The notes beneath the pieces are model-generated. The model saw nothing but the letters and a program-made list of their open reading frames with translations. It had not been told where the DNA came from and did not search any database. Positions 7,901 to 15,014 of a stretch of 15,014 nt of DNA are shown here, in pieces. The DNA lies in assembly GCA_903879875.1 (NCBI GenBank), contig CAIRNC010000019.1:1-15014 (forward strand). Direction: 5' to 3'. Both the position numbers and the translations under genes were made by a program. The DNA comes from an uncultured Bacteroidota bacterium (GTDB lineage: Bacteria > Bacteroidota > Bacteroidia > Flavobacteriales > Flavobacteriaceae). Every line of letters begins with the position of its first letter. The stretch's first letter is position 1.

Positions 7901-8026
7901 GGAGATGTTAACAATAAGGATAGTAAAGTTGCTGCTTTGTTAGAAGACGAAAGAATGTATCATTTATTAGAGCATGTTGGCACAAAACCTAATGTTATGT
8001 ATCACGTTAAAGTTAGAAATACTTAA
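4937..8026 (+). CDS. actB: Alternative complex III subunit B, iron-sulfur protein
   Basis: A 1029-residue periplasmic subunit that wires quinol oxidation to the hemes. A long cytoplasmic lead (1-50) precedes a twin-arginine signal with R52-R53-DFLK and a lipobox-like LAAC with C71, which suggests Tat export and lipid anchoring. Residues about 75-740 resemble a molybdopterin oxidoreductase, a part known in this family to lack the cofactor. The C-terminal ferredoxin-like part has 15 clustered cysteines: C763/766/769/773, C859/862/867/871, C891/897/901, C947/950 and C977/981. That count equals three [4Fe-4S] clusters plus one [3Fe-4S] cluster. It is often annotated as a TAT-variant-translocated molybdopterin oxidoreductase. 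It lies 36 bp after actA and 28 bp before actC. Confidence 0.95.
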   Translation: MSSNKKYWKSVEELDGNSSIVEALRNNEFVEELPTNEFLGNGDALSASSTTRRDFLKYVGFTTAAASLAACEGPVNKSIPYVVQPEQIIPGVPDFYATSVFDGFDFANVLVKTREGRPIKIENNTIAGAKFAANARVHASILSLYDSMRLKEPKIDAKNATWEAVHAKVKSSLSDAKAKGGQVVLLTNTLASPSTERLIGEFIAANPTAKHIVYDAVSSSEALDAFEMVYGDRALADYDFSKANVIVSVAADFLGDWQGGNYSSGYAQGRIPKNGRMSKHFQLESNMTLSGAAADKRLPITTANQKQALVHIFNIITGASVAVSLDDKIKAEVTKAAQQLKAAGSKGLLVSGLQDKNAQLLVLAINKALNSEAFITSGTRQIRKGSNEKVTQLLNDLKAGSVHTLIMSGVNPAYTLPNSKEFVESLKKVKLSVAFSLKEDETAMVSNIAAATPHYLESWNDLMLTRGTYSLTQPTIRPLFDTKQFQDALLAWNGSGASYYDYIKATASSIIAGATWNKVLHDGVFSGTIVNATAGSADFNAAAATLSQEKPSAILELVLNTKTGLGDGQQANNPWLQEFPDPITRVSWDNYITVSKTDADLYKLDNNNVANGGLNGSYVTAEVDGVKLEKIPVIIQPGQAVGTVGLAFGYGKKAALKEEMQIGVNAYTLYKNFNNVQTVKLTKTEGEHEFACVQLQKTLMGRGDIIKETTLEIFNSKDAEVWNEQPKVSLDHKEVAATSVDLWTSFDRSIGHHFNLSIDLNACTGCGACVIACHAENNVPVVGKSEVRRSRDMHWLRIDRYYSSEDTFAHDDEKKENFDGLDLVGFIAGNEETKGSLGGFRKLEKANINPQVAFQPVMCQHCNHAPCETVCPVAATSHSRQGQNHMAYNRCVGTRYCANNCPYKVRRFNWFLYNKNSEFDYHMNDDLGRMVLNPDVSVRSRGVMEKCSMCIQKTQLTILGAKNDGRELKDGEFQTACSSACTNGAMIFGDVNNKDSKVAALLEDERMYHLLEHVGTKPNVMYHVKVRNT

Positions 8027-8054
8027 GAAAAATTAAAAATCAATTTAAAGGATT

Positions 8055-9452
8055 ATGTCTCATATATACGACGCAAGTATTAGAAAACCCTTAGTTATTG
8101 GTGATAAATCATATCACGATGTAACAGTAGATGTCGCTGCACCCGTTGAAGGTAAGGCAAACAAACATTGGTGGCTTGTTTTTTCAATTGCACTTACCGC
8201 ATTCCTTTGGGGATTAGGTTGTATTATTTATACCATTTCTACAGGAATTGGAACTTGGGGATTAAATAAAACAGTAGGTTGGGCTTGGGATATCACGAAC
8301 TTTGTATGGTGGGTTGGTATTGGTCACGCAGGAACCTTAATTTCAGCAGTACTTTTATTATTCCGTCAACGATGGAGAATGGCCATTAACCGTTCTGCGG
8401 AAGCCATGACCATTTTCTCTGTAATTCAAGCAGGTTTATTTCCAATTATCCACATGGGTCGTCCATGGTTGGCTTACTGGGTAGTGCCAATTCCGAATCA
8501 ATTTGGTTCGCTTTGGGTAAATTTCAACTCTCCTTTACTTTGGGACGTATTTGCAATTTCAACTTATTTATCTGTATCATTAGTTTTTTGGTGGACAGGT
8601 TTACTTCCGGATTTCGCGATGTTAAGAGACAGAGCAATTACACCGTTTAACAAAAGAGTATATTCTATTTTAAGTTTTGGATGGAGTGGAAGAGCTAAAG
8701 ATTGGCAACGTTTTGAAGAAGTTTCTTTGGTTCTTGCTGGATTAGCTACTCCTTTAGTACTTTCTGTACACACCATCGTATCTATGGACTTTGCTACCTC
8801 GGTAATTCCAGGATGGCACACTACCATTTTCCCTCCTTATTTTGTTGCTGGAGCCGTATTTTCTGGATTCGCAATGGTAAACACACTTCTTATAATTATG
8901 AGAAAAGTGTCAAACTTAGAAGCCTATATTACATTACAACATATTGAATTGATGAATATCATTATCATGATTACAGGTTCAATTGTAGGAGTTGCTTATA
9001 TTACCGAACTTTTTATTGCTTGGTATTCTGGAGTTGAATACGAACAATATGCTTTCTTAAATAGAGCTACTGGACCTTACTGGTGGGCTTATTGGTCAAT
9101 GATGACATGTAATGTTTTCTCTCCGCAATTTATGTGGTTTAAAAAATTGAGAACAAGTATTATGTTTTCGTTTGTGATTTCAATTGTTGTAAATATTGGA
9201 ATGTGGTTCGAACGTTTTGTAATTATTGTAACTTCGTTACACAGAGATTATCTTCCATCATCATGGACAATGTTTTCACCAACATTTGTTGATATTGGAA
9301 CATTTATTGGAACTATCGGATTCTTCTTTGTTTTATTTTTATTATATGCTAGAACTTTCCCTGTAATAGCACAAGCAGAGGTTAAAACAATATTAAAAGG
9401 AACAGGAGAATATTATATTAAAGAAAGAGCAAAAAATACACATCATGAGTAA
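8055..9452 (+). CDS. actC: Alternative complex III subunit C, NrfD-type membrane protein
   Basis: A 465-residue integral membrane protein of the NrfD/PsrC family, the likely site of menaquinol oxidation. After a polar N-terminus (1-37) there are about ten hydrophobic helices, beginning near residues 39-61 and ending near 415-432. Family-typical segments include GHAGTLISAVLLLFRQRWR (90-108), IIHMGRPW (131-138) and LLWDVFAIS (161-169). H133 and D164 are good candidates for quinol-pocket residues, but this assignment is by analogy and not verified. The soluble C-terminus (436-465) is basic. The last 8 bases overlap the start of actD, suggesting coupled translation. Confidence 0.95.
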   Translation: MSHIYDASIRKPLVIGDKSYHDVTVDVAAPVEGKANKHWWLVFSIALTAFLWGLGCIIYTISTGIGTWGLNKTVGWAWDITNFVWWVGIGHAGTLISAVLLLFRQRWRMAINRSAEAMTIFSVIQAGLFPIIHMGRPWLAYWVVPIPNQFGSLWVNFNSPLLWDVFAISTYLSVSLVFWWTGLLPDFAMLRDRAITPFNKRVYSILSFGWSGRAKDWQRFEEVSLVLAGLATPLVLSVHTIVSMDFATSVIPGWHTTIFPPYFVAGAVFSGFAMVNTLLIIMRKVSNLEAYITLQHIELMNIIIMITGSIVGVAYITELFIAWYSGVEYEQYAFLNRATGPYWWAYWSMMTCNVFSPQFMWFKKLRTSIMFSFVISIVVNIGMWFERFVIIVTSLHRDYLPSSWTMFSPTFVDIGTFIGTIGFFFVLFLLYARTFPVIAQAEVKTILKGTGEYYIKERAKNTHHE

Positions 9453-9972
9453 TAAAGTTATATACGCCATTTATAATGACGATGACATTTTAATGGATGC
9501 GGTAAAAAAAACCAGAGCAGCTCATCATCACATTGAAGAAGTTTTCACGCCTTTTCCTGTTCACGGGTTGGATAAAGCAATGGGAATAGCACCAACAAGA
9601 ATAGCAATTTGTGCATTTATTTATGGCATTTGCGGATTATCGTTTGGAACTTGGATGATGAATTACATTATGATTCAAGATTGGCCACAAGACATTGGTG
9701 GAAAACCAAGTATGAGCTACATTGCAAACATGCCTTCTTTTGTACCAATTATGTTTGAAGAAACAGTATTTTTTGCAGCACACTTAATGGTAATTACTTT
9801 TTATATGAGAAGTAGATTATGGCCATTTAAACAAGCGGAAAATCCTGATGTTAGAACAACTGATGACCATTTTTTAATGGAAGTATCGGTAAATAACAAT
9901 GAAGCAGAATTGGTTTCATTTTTAGAAAATACGGGTGCAGTTGAAGTAAAAGTAATTGAAAAGCATTTATAA
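9445..9972 (+). CDS. actD: Alternative complex III subunit D (DUF3341)
   Basis: A 175-residue small membrane subunit. It has an N-terminal soluble domain (1-48) containing the family's VFTPFPVHGLDKAMGI segment (33-48), a hydrophobic hairpin of two helices (about 51-72 and 99-118) joined by a loop with DIGGKPSMSY, and a soluble C-terminal domain (about 120-175). ActD binds the ActC side of the complex and has no cofactor motif here. Its ATG overlaps the end of actC by 8 bp, and actE begins 5 bp after its stop, so the three genes are tightly packed. No other start is as plausible. Confidence 0.93.
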   Translation: MSNKVIYAIYNDDDILMDAVKKTRAAHHHIEEVFTPFPVHGLDKAMGIAPTRIAICAFIYGICGLSFGTWMMNYIMIQDWPQDIGGKPSMSYIANMPSFVPIMFEETVFFAAHLMVITFYMRSRLWPFKQAENPDVRTTDDHFLMEVSVNNNEAELVSFLENTGAVEVKVIEKHL

Positions 9973-9977
9973 TAGTT

Positions 9978-10529
9978 ATGAAAAACATATATAAATTAAC
10001 ATTTTTGTTCGGTGTTTCTATTTTAGTTTTGTCTTGCCATAATAATGCAACGCCAAACTATCAATACTTCCCAAACATGTACGAACCAGTAAGTTACGGA
10101 ACTTATTCCGAATCAAATGCTTTCAAAAATGGGAAAGAAGGACAGCTGCCTGCTGAAGGTTCTATCAAAAGAGGTTTTGTTCCTTATGAATACCCTAACA
10201 CGCCTGAGGCACTAATTGCAGTAAAAGCGGCTAATATAAAATCACCTATAGATTCTATGTCAACAGCTGATATGGATAAAACCAAAGTTCTTTATGAAAC
10301 TTATTGTGCAATATGCCATGGTAATAAAGGAGATGGTCAAGGAAGATTAGTTACTCAAGGTAAATTTTTAGGAGTTCCTAATTATAAAGATAGAGTTATA
10401 AATGAAGGTAGTATTTTTCATGTTGTAACCTATGGACTAAATAATATGGGATCACATGCCAATCAATTGAGTGCTCATGAACGTTGGTTAGTTGCTGCTT
10501 ATGTGGTAGATCTAAAAAGTAAATTATAA
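9978..10529 (+). CDS. actE: Alternative complex III subunit E, mono-heme lipoprotein cytochrome c
   Basis: A 183-residue lipoprotein cytochrome c. The N-terminus has a hydrophobic core and lipobox (SILVLSC, C20), so the mature protein should carry a lipid on C20 and face the periplasm. One heme site is present, C110-A-I-C-H114, with a likely Met axial ligand at M157 (NNMGSH). In the known complexes ActE receives electrons from ActA and can hand them to the oxidase. The segment before the heme (25-80, with YFPNMYEPVSY) is the extended arm usual for ActE. It is 5 bp after actD and 27 bp before actF. Confidence 0.92.
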   Translation: MKNIYKLTFLFGVSILVLSCHNNATPNYQYFPNMYEPVSYGTYSESNAFKNGKEGQLPAEGSIKRGFVPYEYPNTPEALIAVKAANIKSPIDSMSTADMDKTKVLYETYCAICHGNKGDGQGRLVTQGKFLGVPNYKDRVINEGSIFHVVTYGLNNMGSHANQLSAHERWLVAAYVVDLKSKL

Positions 10530-10556
10530 TTGTAGAACAAACTCATCGTAAAAGAT

Positions 10557-11996
10557 ATGTACACATTTTCTAGTAAACTAAAAACTTTTTCTTTTATCCT
10601 AATGATTCTTGGGATTCTAGGAATAGGTTATGGCTTTTTCTCTGCTCCAAAAAACATTGAGGATGTAGAAAAAATTCTTGCTGCCGAAAATCACGGTCAC
10701 GAAGCTACTCATGCTACTGCTACTGAACATAAAGCAGTTGTTGAGGAAGTTACTAAAACAGTTGAAGTTCAGTCAGACACTACGACTGTTGCTAAAGACA
10801 CTTTAGCAAAAATAGCTGTTGTAGAACACCAAATTGAACCAAAGCACGAAGCAAAAGTTATTGATGAACATGCTGAACACACGGCTCATTTAAAACATGT
10901 GTTGACTCAAATGCAAAACAAGCCTTGGTCTGCCTTCTATGTTGCATGTATTTTCTTCTTATTAATTTCATTAGGAGCATTAGCTTTCTATGCGATTCAA
11001 CAAGTTGCTCAAGCAGGTTGGTCACCAGTATTATTTAGAGTAATGCAAGGTATTACTGCTTATTTACCTGTCGCTTCAATTATTTTCTTTGTTTTTTTAA
11101 TATTAACAGGAATGCACGTTTTTGGAACAAATAATATTTTTATTTGGATGGATAAAGACATCGTAGCTGAAGATAAAATTATACAAGCTAAAACGGGTTA
11201 TTTAAATTTTCCTTTTTGGATAATTAGAGCTGCAGTATTTTTGATAGGATGGAATCTTTATAGATATTTTTCTAGAAAAAATTGTCTTGCACAAGATGAA
11301 TCTAATGATAATAGTTTTTATAAAAAGAATTTCAACATTTCAGCAATGTTTCTTGTTTTCTTTATTGTAACTGAATCTATAATGTCATGGGACTGGATTA
11401 TGTCAATTGATACACATTGGTTTAGTACATTATTTGGTTGGTATGTATTTGCTAGTTTTTTTGTAAGTGGAATAACAACGATTGCATTAGTAACTTTATA
11501 CTTAAAATCAAAAGGATATTTAGAAAATGTAAATACAAGTCACATTCACGATTTGGCTAAATTTATGTTTGGTATTAGTGTTTTTTGGACTTACTTATGG
11601 TTTTCTCAATTTATGTTAATTTGGTATGCTGATATTCCTGAAGAAGTTACTTATTTTGTAACTAGAATAGAAATGTATAACCTTCCATTCTTTGGAGCTG
11701 TTGTTATGAATTTCTTATTTCCAATCTTAATTTTAATAAACACTGACTTCAAACGATTAACATGGGTTGTTGTTATGGCAGGTACCGTTATTCTATTGGG
11801 TCATTATGTTGATTTTTTCAACATGATTATGCCTGGAACTGTTGGTGAACATTGGTTTATTGGATTTTCAGAAATAGGGTCTTTATTCTTTTTCCTTGGT
11901 TTATTTATTTTTGTTGTCTTTTCGGCTCTTACTAAGGTGCCATTATTGCCAAAAAGAAATCCTTATATCGAAGAAAGTAAACATTTTCATTATTAA
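10557..11996 (+). CDS. actF: Alternative complex III subunit F, NrfD-type membrane protein
   Basis: A 479-residue membrane protein related to ActC and usually annotated as a quinol:cytochrome c oxidoreductase quinone-binding subunit. It starts with one helix (about 11-28), then a long charged stretch rich in His, Glu and Lys (about 40-118, with ten histidines from H46 to H114), then the remaining helices from about residue 125 to 458. Family-typical segments are SWDWIMSIDTHWFSTLFGWY (277-296) and QFMLIWYADIPEEVTYF (351-367). The basic N-terminus (K7, K9) suggests N-in topology, which would place the His-rich stretch in the periplasm; this is inferred. The gaps are 27 bp to actE and 17 bp to coxB. 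Confidence 0.93.
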   Translation: MYTFSSKLKTFSFILMILGILGIGYGFFSAPKNIEDVEKILAAENHGHEATHATATEHKAVVEEVTKTVEVQSDTTTVAKDTLAKIAVVEHQIEPKHEAKVIDEHAEHTAHLKHVLTQMQNKPWSAFYVACIFFLLISLGALAFYAIQQVAQAGWSPVLFRVMQGITAYLPVASIIFFVFLILTGMHVFGTNNIFIWMDKDIVAEDKIIQAKTGYLNFPFWIIRAAVFLIGWNLYRYFSRKNCLAQDESNDNSFYKKNFNISAMFLVFFIVTESIMSWDWIMSIDTHWFSTLFGWYVFASFFVSGITTIALVTLYLKSKGYLENVNTSHIHDLAKFMFGISVFWTYLWFSQFMLIWYADIPEEVTYFVTRIEMYNLPFFGAVVMNFLFPILILINTDFKRLTWVVVMAGTVILLGHYVDFFNMIMPGTVGEHWFIGFSEIGSLFFFLGLFIFVVFSALTKVPLLPKRNPYIEESKHFHY

Positions 11997-12013
11997 TATT
12001 TAAAGCAAGATAA

Positions 12014-13153
12014 ATGACAAGTTTGTTGGTAATAATAGTTTTAGTTTTAATAGCAGTTGCAATTTGGCAATTGACAAAAATATTTGACTTAACGCAAATT
12101 GGTTCACACGTAAACAATACGCAAGTGGCCGATGATAAGGACAATAATGTTCAAGGATATATTATGTTTGCCTTTTTAGCATTCCTTTATATATTTACAA
12201 TTTATGGTTTGTTTGCTTGGGGACATTTAGTTTTAGGAAAACCTGCTTCCGAACATGGAGTAGATGTTGATAGGTTGATGAATATTACTTGGGTATTAAT
12301 ATTTATAGTACAAGCAATAACTCAGGTTCTAGTTCACTATTTTGCATTCAAATACAGAGGTAAACAAGGTAATCAAGCATTATATTTTGCTGATAATAAT
12401 AAACTTGAAGCTATTTGGAGTATTATTCCAGCAGTTGTTTTGGCAGGATTAATTCTTTACGGTCTATATGCATGGACAAACATCATGTTTGTTGACGAAA
12501 AAACTGAAGATGTAATAGTTGTTGAATTATATGCAAAACAATTTGCATGGGAAGCTCGTTTCTCAGGAAAGGATAACGTACTTGGTAAAGCTAATGTAAG
12601 ATACATCGAAGGTGTAAATACACTAGGAGTTGATATAGAAGACCCAAATGCAAAAGATGATAAAAACGTTACTGGTGAATTTCATATTCCAAAAGGTAAA
12701 AAGATTCTTTTTAAAATGCGTTCACAAGACGTGCTTCACTCTGCTTACATGCCTCATTTTAGAGCACAAATGAACTGTGTGCCTGGAATGGTTACTCAGT
12801 TTGCATTCGTTCCTACATTTACAACAGATGAAATGCGTAATGATCCATCAATAATTGCTAAAGTTGCTAATATCAATAAAATTAGAGAAGCAAAAAGTAA
12901 ATTACTTGTAGCTGATGGAAAACCTGCATTGGACCCATACACTTTTGATTATTTGTTGCTTTGTAATAAAATTTGTGGTGCTTCTCATTACAATATGCAA
13001 ATGAAAATTGTAGTTGATACTCCTGCCGATTATCAAAAATGGATGGATAGTAAAACCACATTAGTTCAAGCGGTTAAAGATTCAAAAGTTGTGCCAGCAA
13101 CTCCAATTGTAACAGATTCTACAAAAGTTGTAGCAGCGGTAGTAAAAAAATAA
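12014..13153 (+). CDS. coxB: Cytochrome c oxidase subunit II
   Basis: A 379-residue CuA-bearing subunit that receives electrons from cytochrome c and passes them to subunit I. The CuA ligands appear at H242 (LHSAYMPH), C317, C321, H325 and M328 (CNKICGASHYNM). Lys319 stands where classic family members have the Glu of C-S-E-x-C; its backbone, not its side chain, would contact copper, and I recall this variant from other Bacteroidetes. There are four hydrophobic segments (3-20, 49-69, 91-112 and 135-156), against two in most subunits II, and the protein is about 100 residues longer than usual. The tail (350-379) is Val/Lys/Ala-rich and poorly conserved in appearance. It starts 17 bp after actF. 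Confidence 0.95.
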   Translation: MTSLLVIIVLVLIAVAIWQLTKIFDLTQIGSHVNNTQVADDKDNNVQGYIMFAFLAFLYIFTIYGLFAWGHLVLGKPASEHGVDVDRLMNITWVLIFIVQAITQVLVHYFAFKYRGKQGNQALYFADNNKLEAIWSIIPAVVLAGLILYGLYAWTNIMFVDEKTEDVIVVELYAKQFAWEARFSGKDNVLGKANVRYIEGVNTLGVDIEDPNAKDDKNVTGEFHIPKGKKILFKMRSQDVLHSAYMPHFRAQMNCVPGMVTQFAFVPTFTTDEMRNDPSIIAKVANINKIREAKSKLLVADGKPALDPYTFDYLLLCNKICGASHYNMQMKIVVDTPADYQKWMDSKTTLVQAVKDSKVVPATPIVTDSTKVVAAVVKK

Positions 13154-13186
13154 TTATCTTTTTTAATAAAAATTAAAGCTAAAAAT

Positions 13187-14995
13187 ATGTCAGCAATAGC
13201 TCACGAACACAATCACGATTTAGATCACGCTCACGAACATGAGCATCATCATAAAGATACATTCATCACTAAATATATTTTTAGTGTTGACCATAAAATG
13301 ATTGCAAAACAATATCTTATTACAGGAATAGTAATGGGTATTATTGGCGTTATGATGTCAATGCTTTTTAGAATGCAAATTGCATGGCCAGAAGAATCAT
13401 TTAAAATTTTTAATTTTCTCTTAGGGGATAAATTTGCTCCAGATGGAGTAATGAAAAATGACATTTATTTAGCATTAGTTACCATACATGGTACAATCAT
13501 GGTATTCTTTGTATTAACAGCAGGATTGAGTGGTACTTTTAGTAATTTACTTATTCCTCTTCAAATTGGGGCTCGAGATATGGCTTCCGGTTTTTTAAAT
13601 ATGGTTTCTTATTGGATATTCTTCCTATCAAGTGTTGTAATGGTTTCTTCTTTATTTGTTGAAGCAGGACCCGCATCTGCAGGATGGACGATTTATCCAC
13701 CTTTAAGCGCATTGCCTCAGGCTATTCCAGGTTCTGGAATGGGAATGACATTATGGTTAGTTTCCATGGCATTATTTATTGCAGCTTCATTATTGGGATC
13801 CTTAAATTACATAGTTACTGTAATTAACCTTAGAACTAAAGGTATGTCAATGACTAGATTGCCACTAACTATATGGGCATTTTTTATCACTGCTATTATT
13901 GGGGTTGTTTCTTTTCCTGTTCTTCTTTCAGCAGCATTATTGTTAATAATGGATAGAAGTTTTGGAACTTCTTTCTTCTTATCTGATATTTATATTGCAG
14001 GAGAGGTTTTACATTACCAAGGCGGATCTCCAGTTTTATTTGAACACTTGTTTTGGTTTTTAGGACATCCTGAAGTTTATATCGTTTTATTACCTGCATT
14101 AGGAATTACTTCTGAAATTATCGCTACTAATTCACGTAAACCAATATTTGGATATCGCGCAATGATTGCATCTATTTTAGCAATTGCTTTCCTTTCAACA
14201 ATTGTTTGGGGTCACCACATGTTTGTATCGGGAATGAACCCTTTTTTAGGATCAGTTTTTACTTTTACAACATTGTTAATTGCAATTCCATCTGCTGTTA
14301 AGGCATTTAATTATATAACAACGCTTTGGAAAGGTAATCTTCAATTAAATCCGGCAATGTTATTCTCTATAGGTTTAGTCTCTACATTCATTACAGGTGG
14401 TTTAACTGGGATTATCTTAGGAGATAGCACTTTAGATATAAATGTGCATGACACCTATTTTGTTGTAGCTCACTTTCACTTAGTAATGGGTATATCTGCT
14501 CTTTACGGTATGTTTGCTGGTATTTATCATTGGTTTCCTAAAATGTTTGGAAGAATGTTGAATAAAAACTTAGGTTATATTCACTTTTGGGTTACTGCAG
14601 TATGTGCTTATGGTGTGTTTTTCCCAATGCACTTTATTGGTATGGCTGGTTTACCAAGAAGATATTATACAAATACAAATTTCCCGTTATTTGATGATTT
14701 AGCTAATGTTAATGTATTAATAACTACGTTCGCTTTAATAGGTGGGGCTTTCCAATTGGTATTCTTATATAATTTCTTTACTAGTATTTTTTATGGTAAA
14801 AAAACGGTTCAAAACCCATGGAAATCAAACACATTAGAATGGACTGCTCCAATTGAACACATTCACGGAAACTGGGAAGGTGACTTACCTGAAGTACATA
14901 GATGGCCTTATGATTACAGCAAACCAGGTCATGATGAAGATTTTGTTCCTCAAAATGTTCCAATGAAAGAAGGAGAAGAGGTTTTAAATCACTAA
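13187..14995 (+). CDS. coxA: Cytochrome c oxidase subunit I
   Basis: A 602-residue catalytic subunit of a heme-copper oxidase, with about twelve helices. Heme a ligands are H101 (TIHGTIMVFF) and H431; the heme a3 ligand is H429 (AHFH); CuB ligands are H294, H343 and H344 (WGHH); Y298 in GHPEVY is the residue expected to cross-link to H294. E296, D131 (GARDMA), N120, N138 and K372 (VKAFNY) match the D and K proton channels, so it is an A1-type enzyme. The first 22 residues are unusually His-rich (nine His between 6 and 22), ahead of the first helix at about 42. It lies 33 bp after coxB. No terminator hairpin is visible in the 19 bases left after the stop. Confidence 0.97.
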   Translation: MSAIAHEHNHDLDHAHEHEHHHKDTFITKYIFSVDHKMIAKQYLITGIVMGIIGVMMSMLFRMQIAWPEESFKIFNFLLGDKFAPDGVMKNDIYLALVTIHGTIMVFFVLTAGLSGTFSNLLIPLQIGARDMASGFLNMVSYWIFFLSSVVMVSSLFVEAGPASAGWTIYPPLSALPQAIPGSGMGMTLWLVSMALFIAASLLGSLNYIVTVINLRTKGMSMTRLPLTIWAFFITAIIGVVSFPVLLSAALLLIMDRSFGTSFFLSDIYIAGEVLHYQGGSPVLFEHLFWFLGHPEVYIVLLPALGITSEIIATNSRKPIFGYRAMIASILAIAFLSTIVWGHHMFVSGMNPFLGSVFTFTTLLIAIPSAVKAFNYITTLWKGNLQLNPAMLFSIGLVSTFITGGLTGIILGDSTLDINVHDTYFVVAHFHLVMGISALYGMFAGIYHWFPKMFGRMLNKNLGYIHFWVTAVCAYGVFFPMHFIGMAGLPRRYYTNTNFPLFDDLANVNVLITTFALIGGAFQLVFLYNFFTSIFYGKKTVQNPWKSNTLEWTAPIEHIHGNWEGDLPEVHRWPYDYSKPGHDEDFVPQNVPMKEGEEVLNH

Positions 14996-15014
14996 TTTAT
15001 TTTTTATATTTTAT

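Noticed and set aside
1..15014. tRNA, rRNA, CRISPR array, insertion sequence or attachment site
   Set aside because: I saw no cloverleaf-type sequence, no spaced identical repeats with unique spacers (the array spacers are 4-5 bp), no transposase-like protein and no terminal inverted repeats.

Overview
The window looks like chromosomal DNA from a member of the Flavobacteriaceae, most likely Flavobacterium or a close relative. It is AT-rich, its start codons mostly lack Shine-Dalgarno sequences, and it has two good matches to the Bacteroidetes promoter (TTTG, about 18 bases, TAnnTTTG). Its respiratory cluster has the gene order of the Flavobacterium alternative complex III supercomplex. These statements rest on motifs and remembered family features; no database search was run.

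Layout. Positions 1-283 carry no gene. They hold a short GCAAAG-type repeat (about 38-68) and an array of eight near-palindromic 16-17 bp units (87-251) on a 21-bp period, made of two copies of an 85-bp block. Positions 284-3342 hold three minus-strand genes, in transcription order: a small secreted SPOR-domain protein, a small His/Cys-rich membrane protein, and a TonB-dependent outer-membrane receptor of the type linked to metal uptake. The only recognisable promoter for these three lies just before the SPOR gene. Positions 3343-3568 are a divergent promoter region. Positions 3569-14995 hold eight plus-strand genes, actA-actB-actC-actD-actE-actF-coxB-coxA, with gaps of at most 36 bases and one overlap, and no internal promoter or terminator that I can see.

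How the genes work together. ActA-F form a quinol:cytochrome c oxidoreductase that replaces the bc1 complex. Menaquinol is oxidised at the NrfD-type membrane subunits (ActC, ActF), and electrons pass through the iron-sulfur clusters of ActB and the hemes of ActA to the mono-heme lipoprotein ActE. They then reach CuA in CoxB and the heme a / heme a3-CuB centre of CoxA, where O2 is reduced. Subunits III and IV of the oxidase are not in the window, which ends 19 bases after coxA. The divergent metal-uptake-like genes could supply copper or zinc, but that link is inferred only from position.

The respiratory block is well-described biology. The least explained parts are the palindrome array and the small His/Cys-rich protein with its SPOR and TonB-receptor neighbours.
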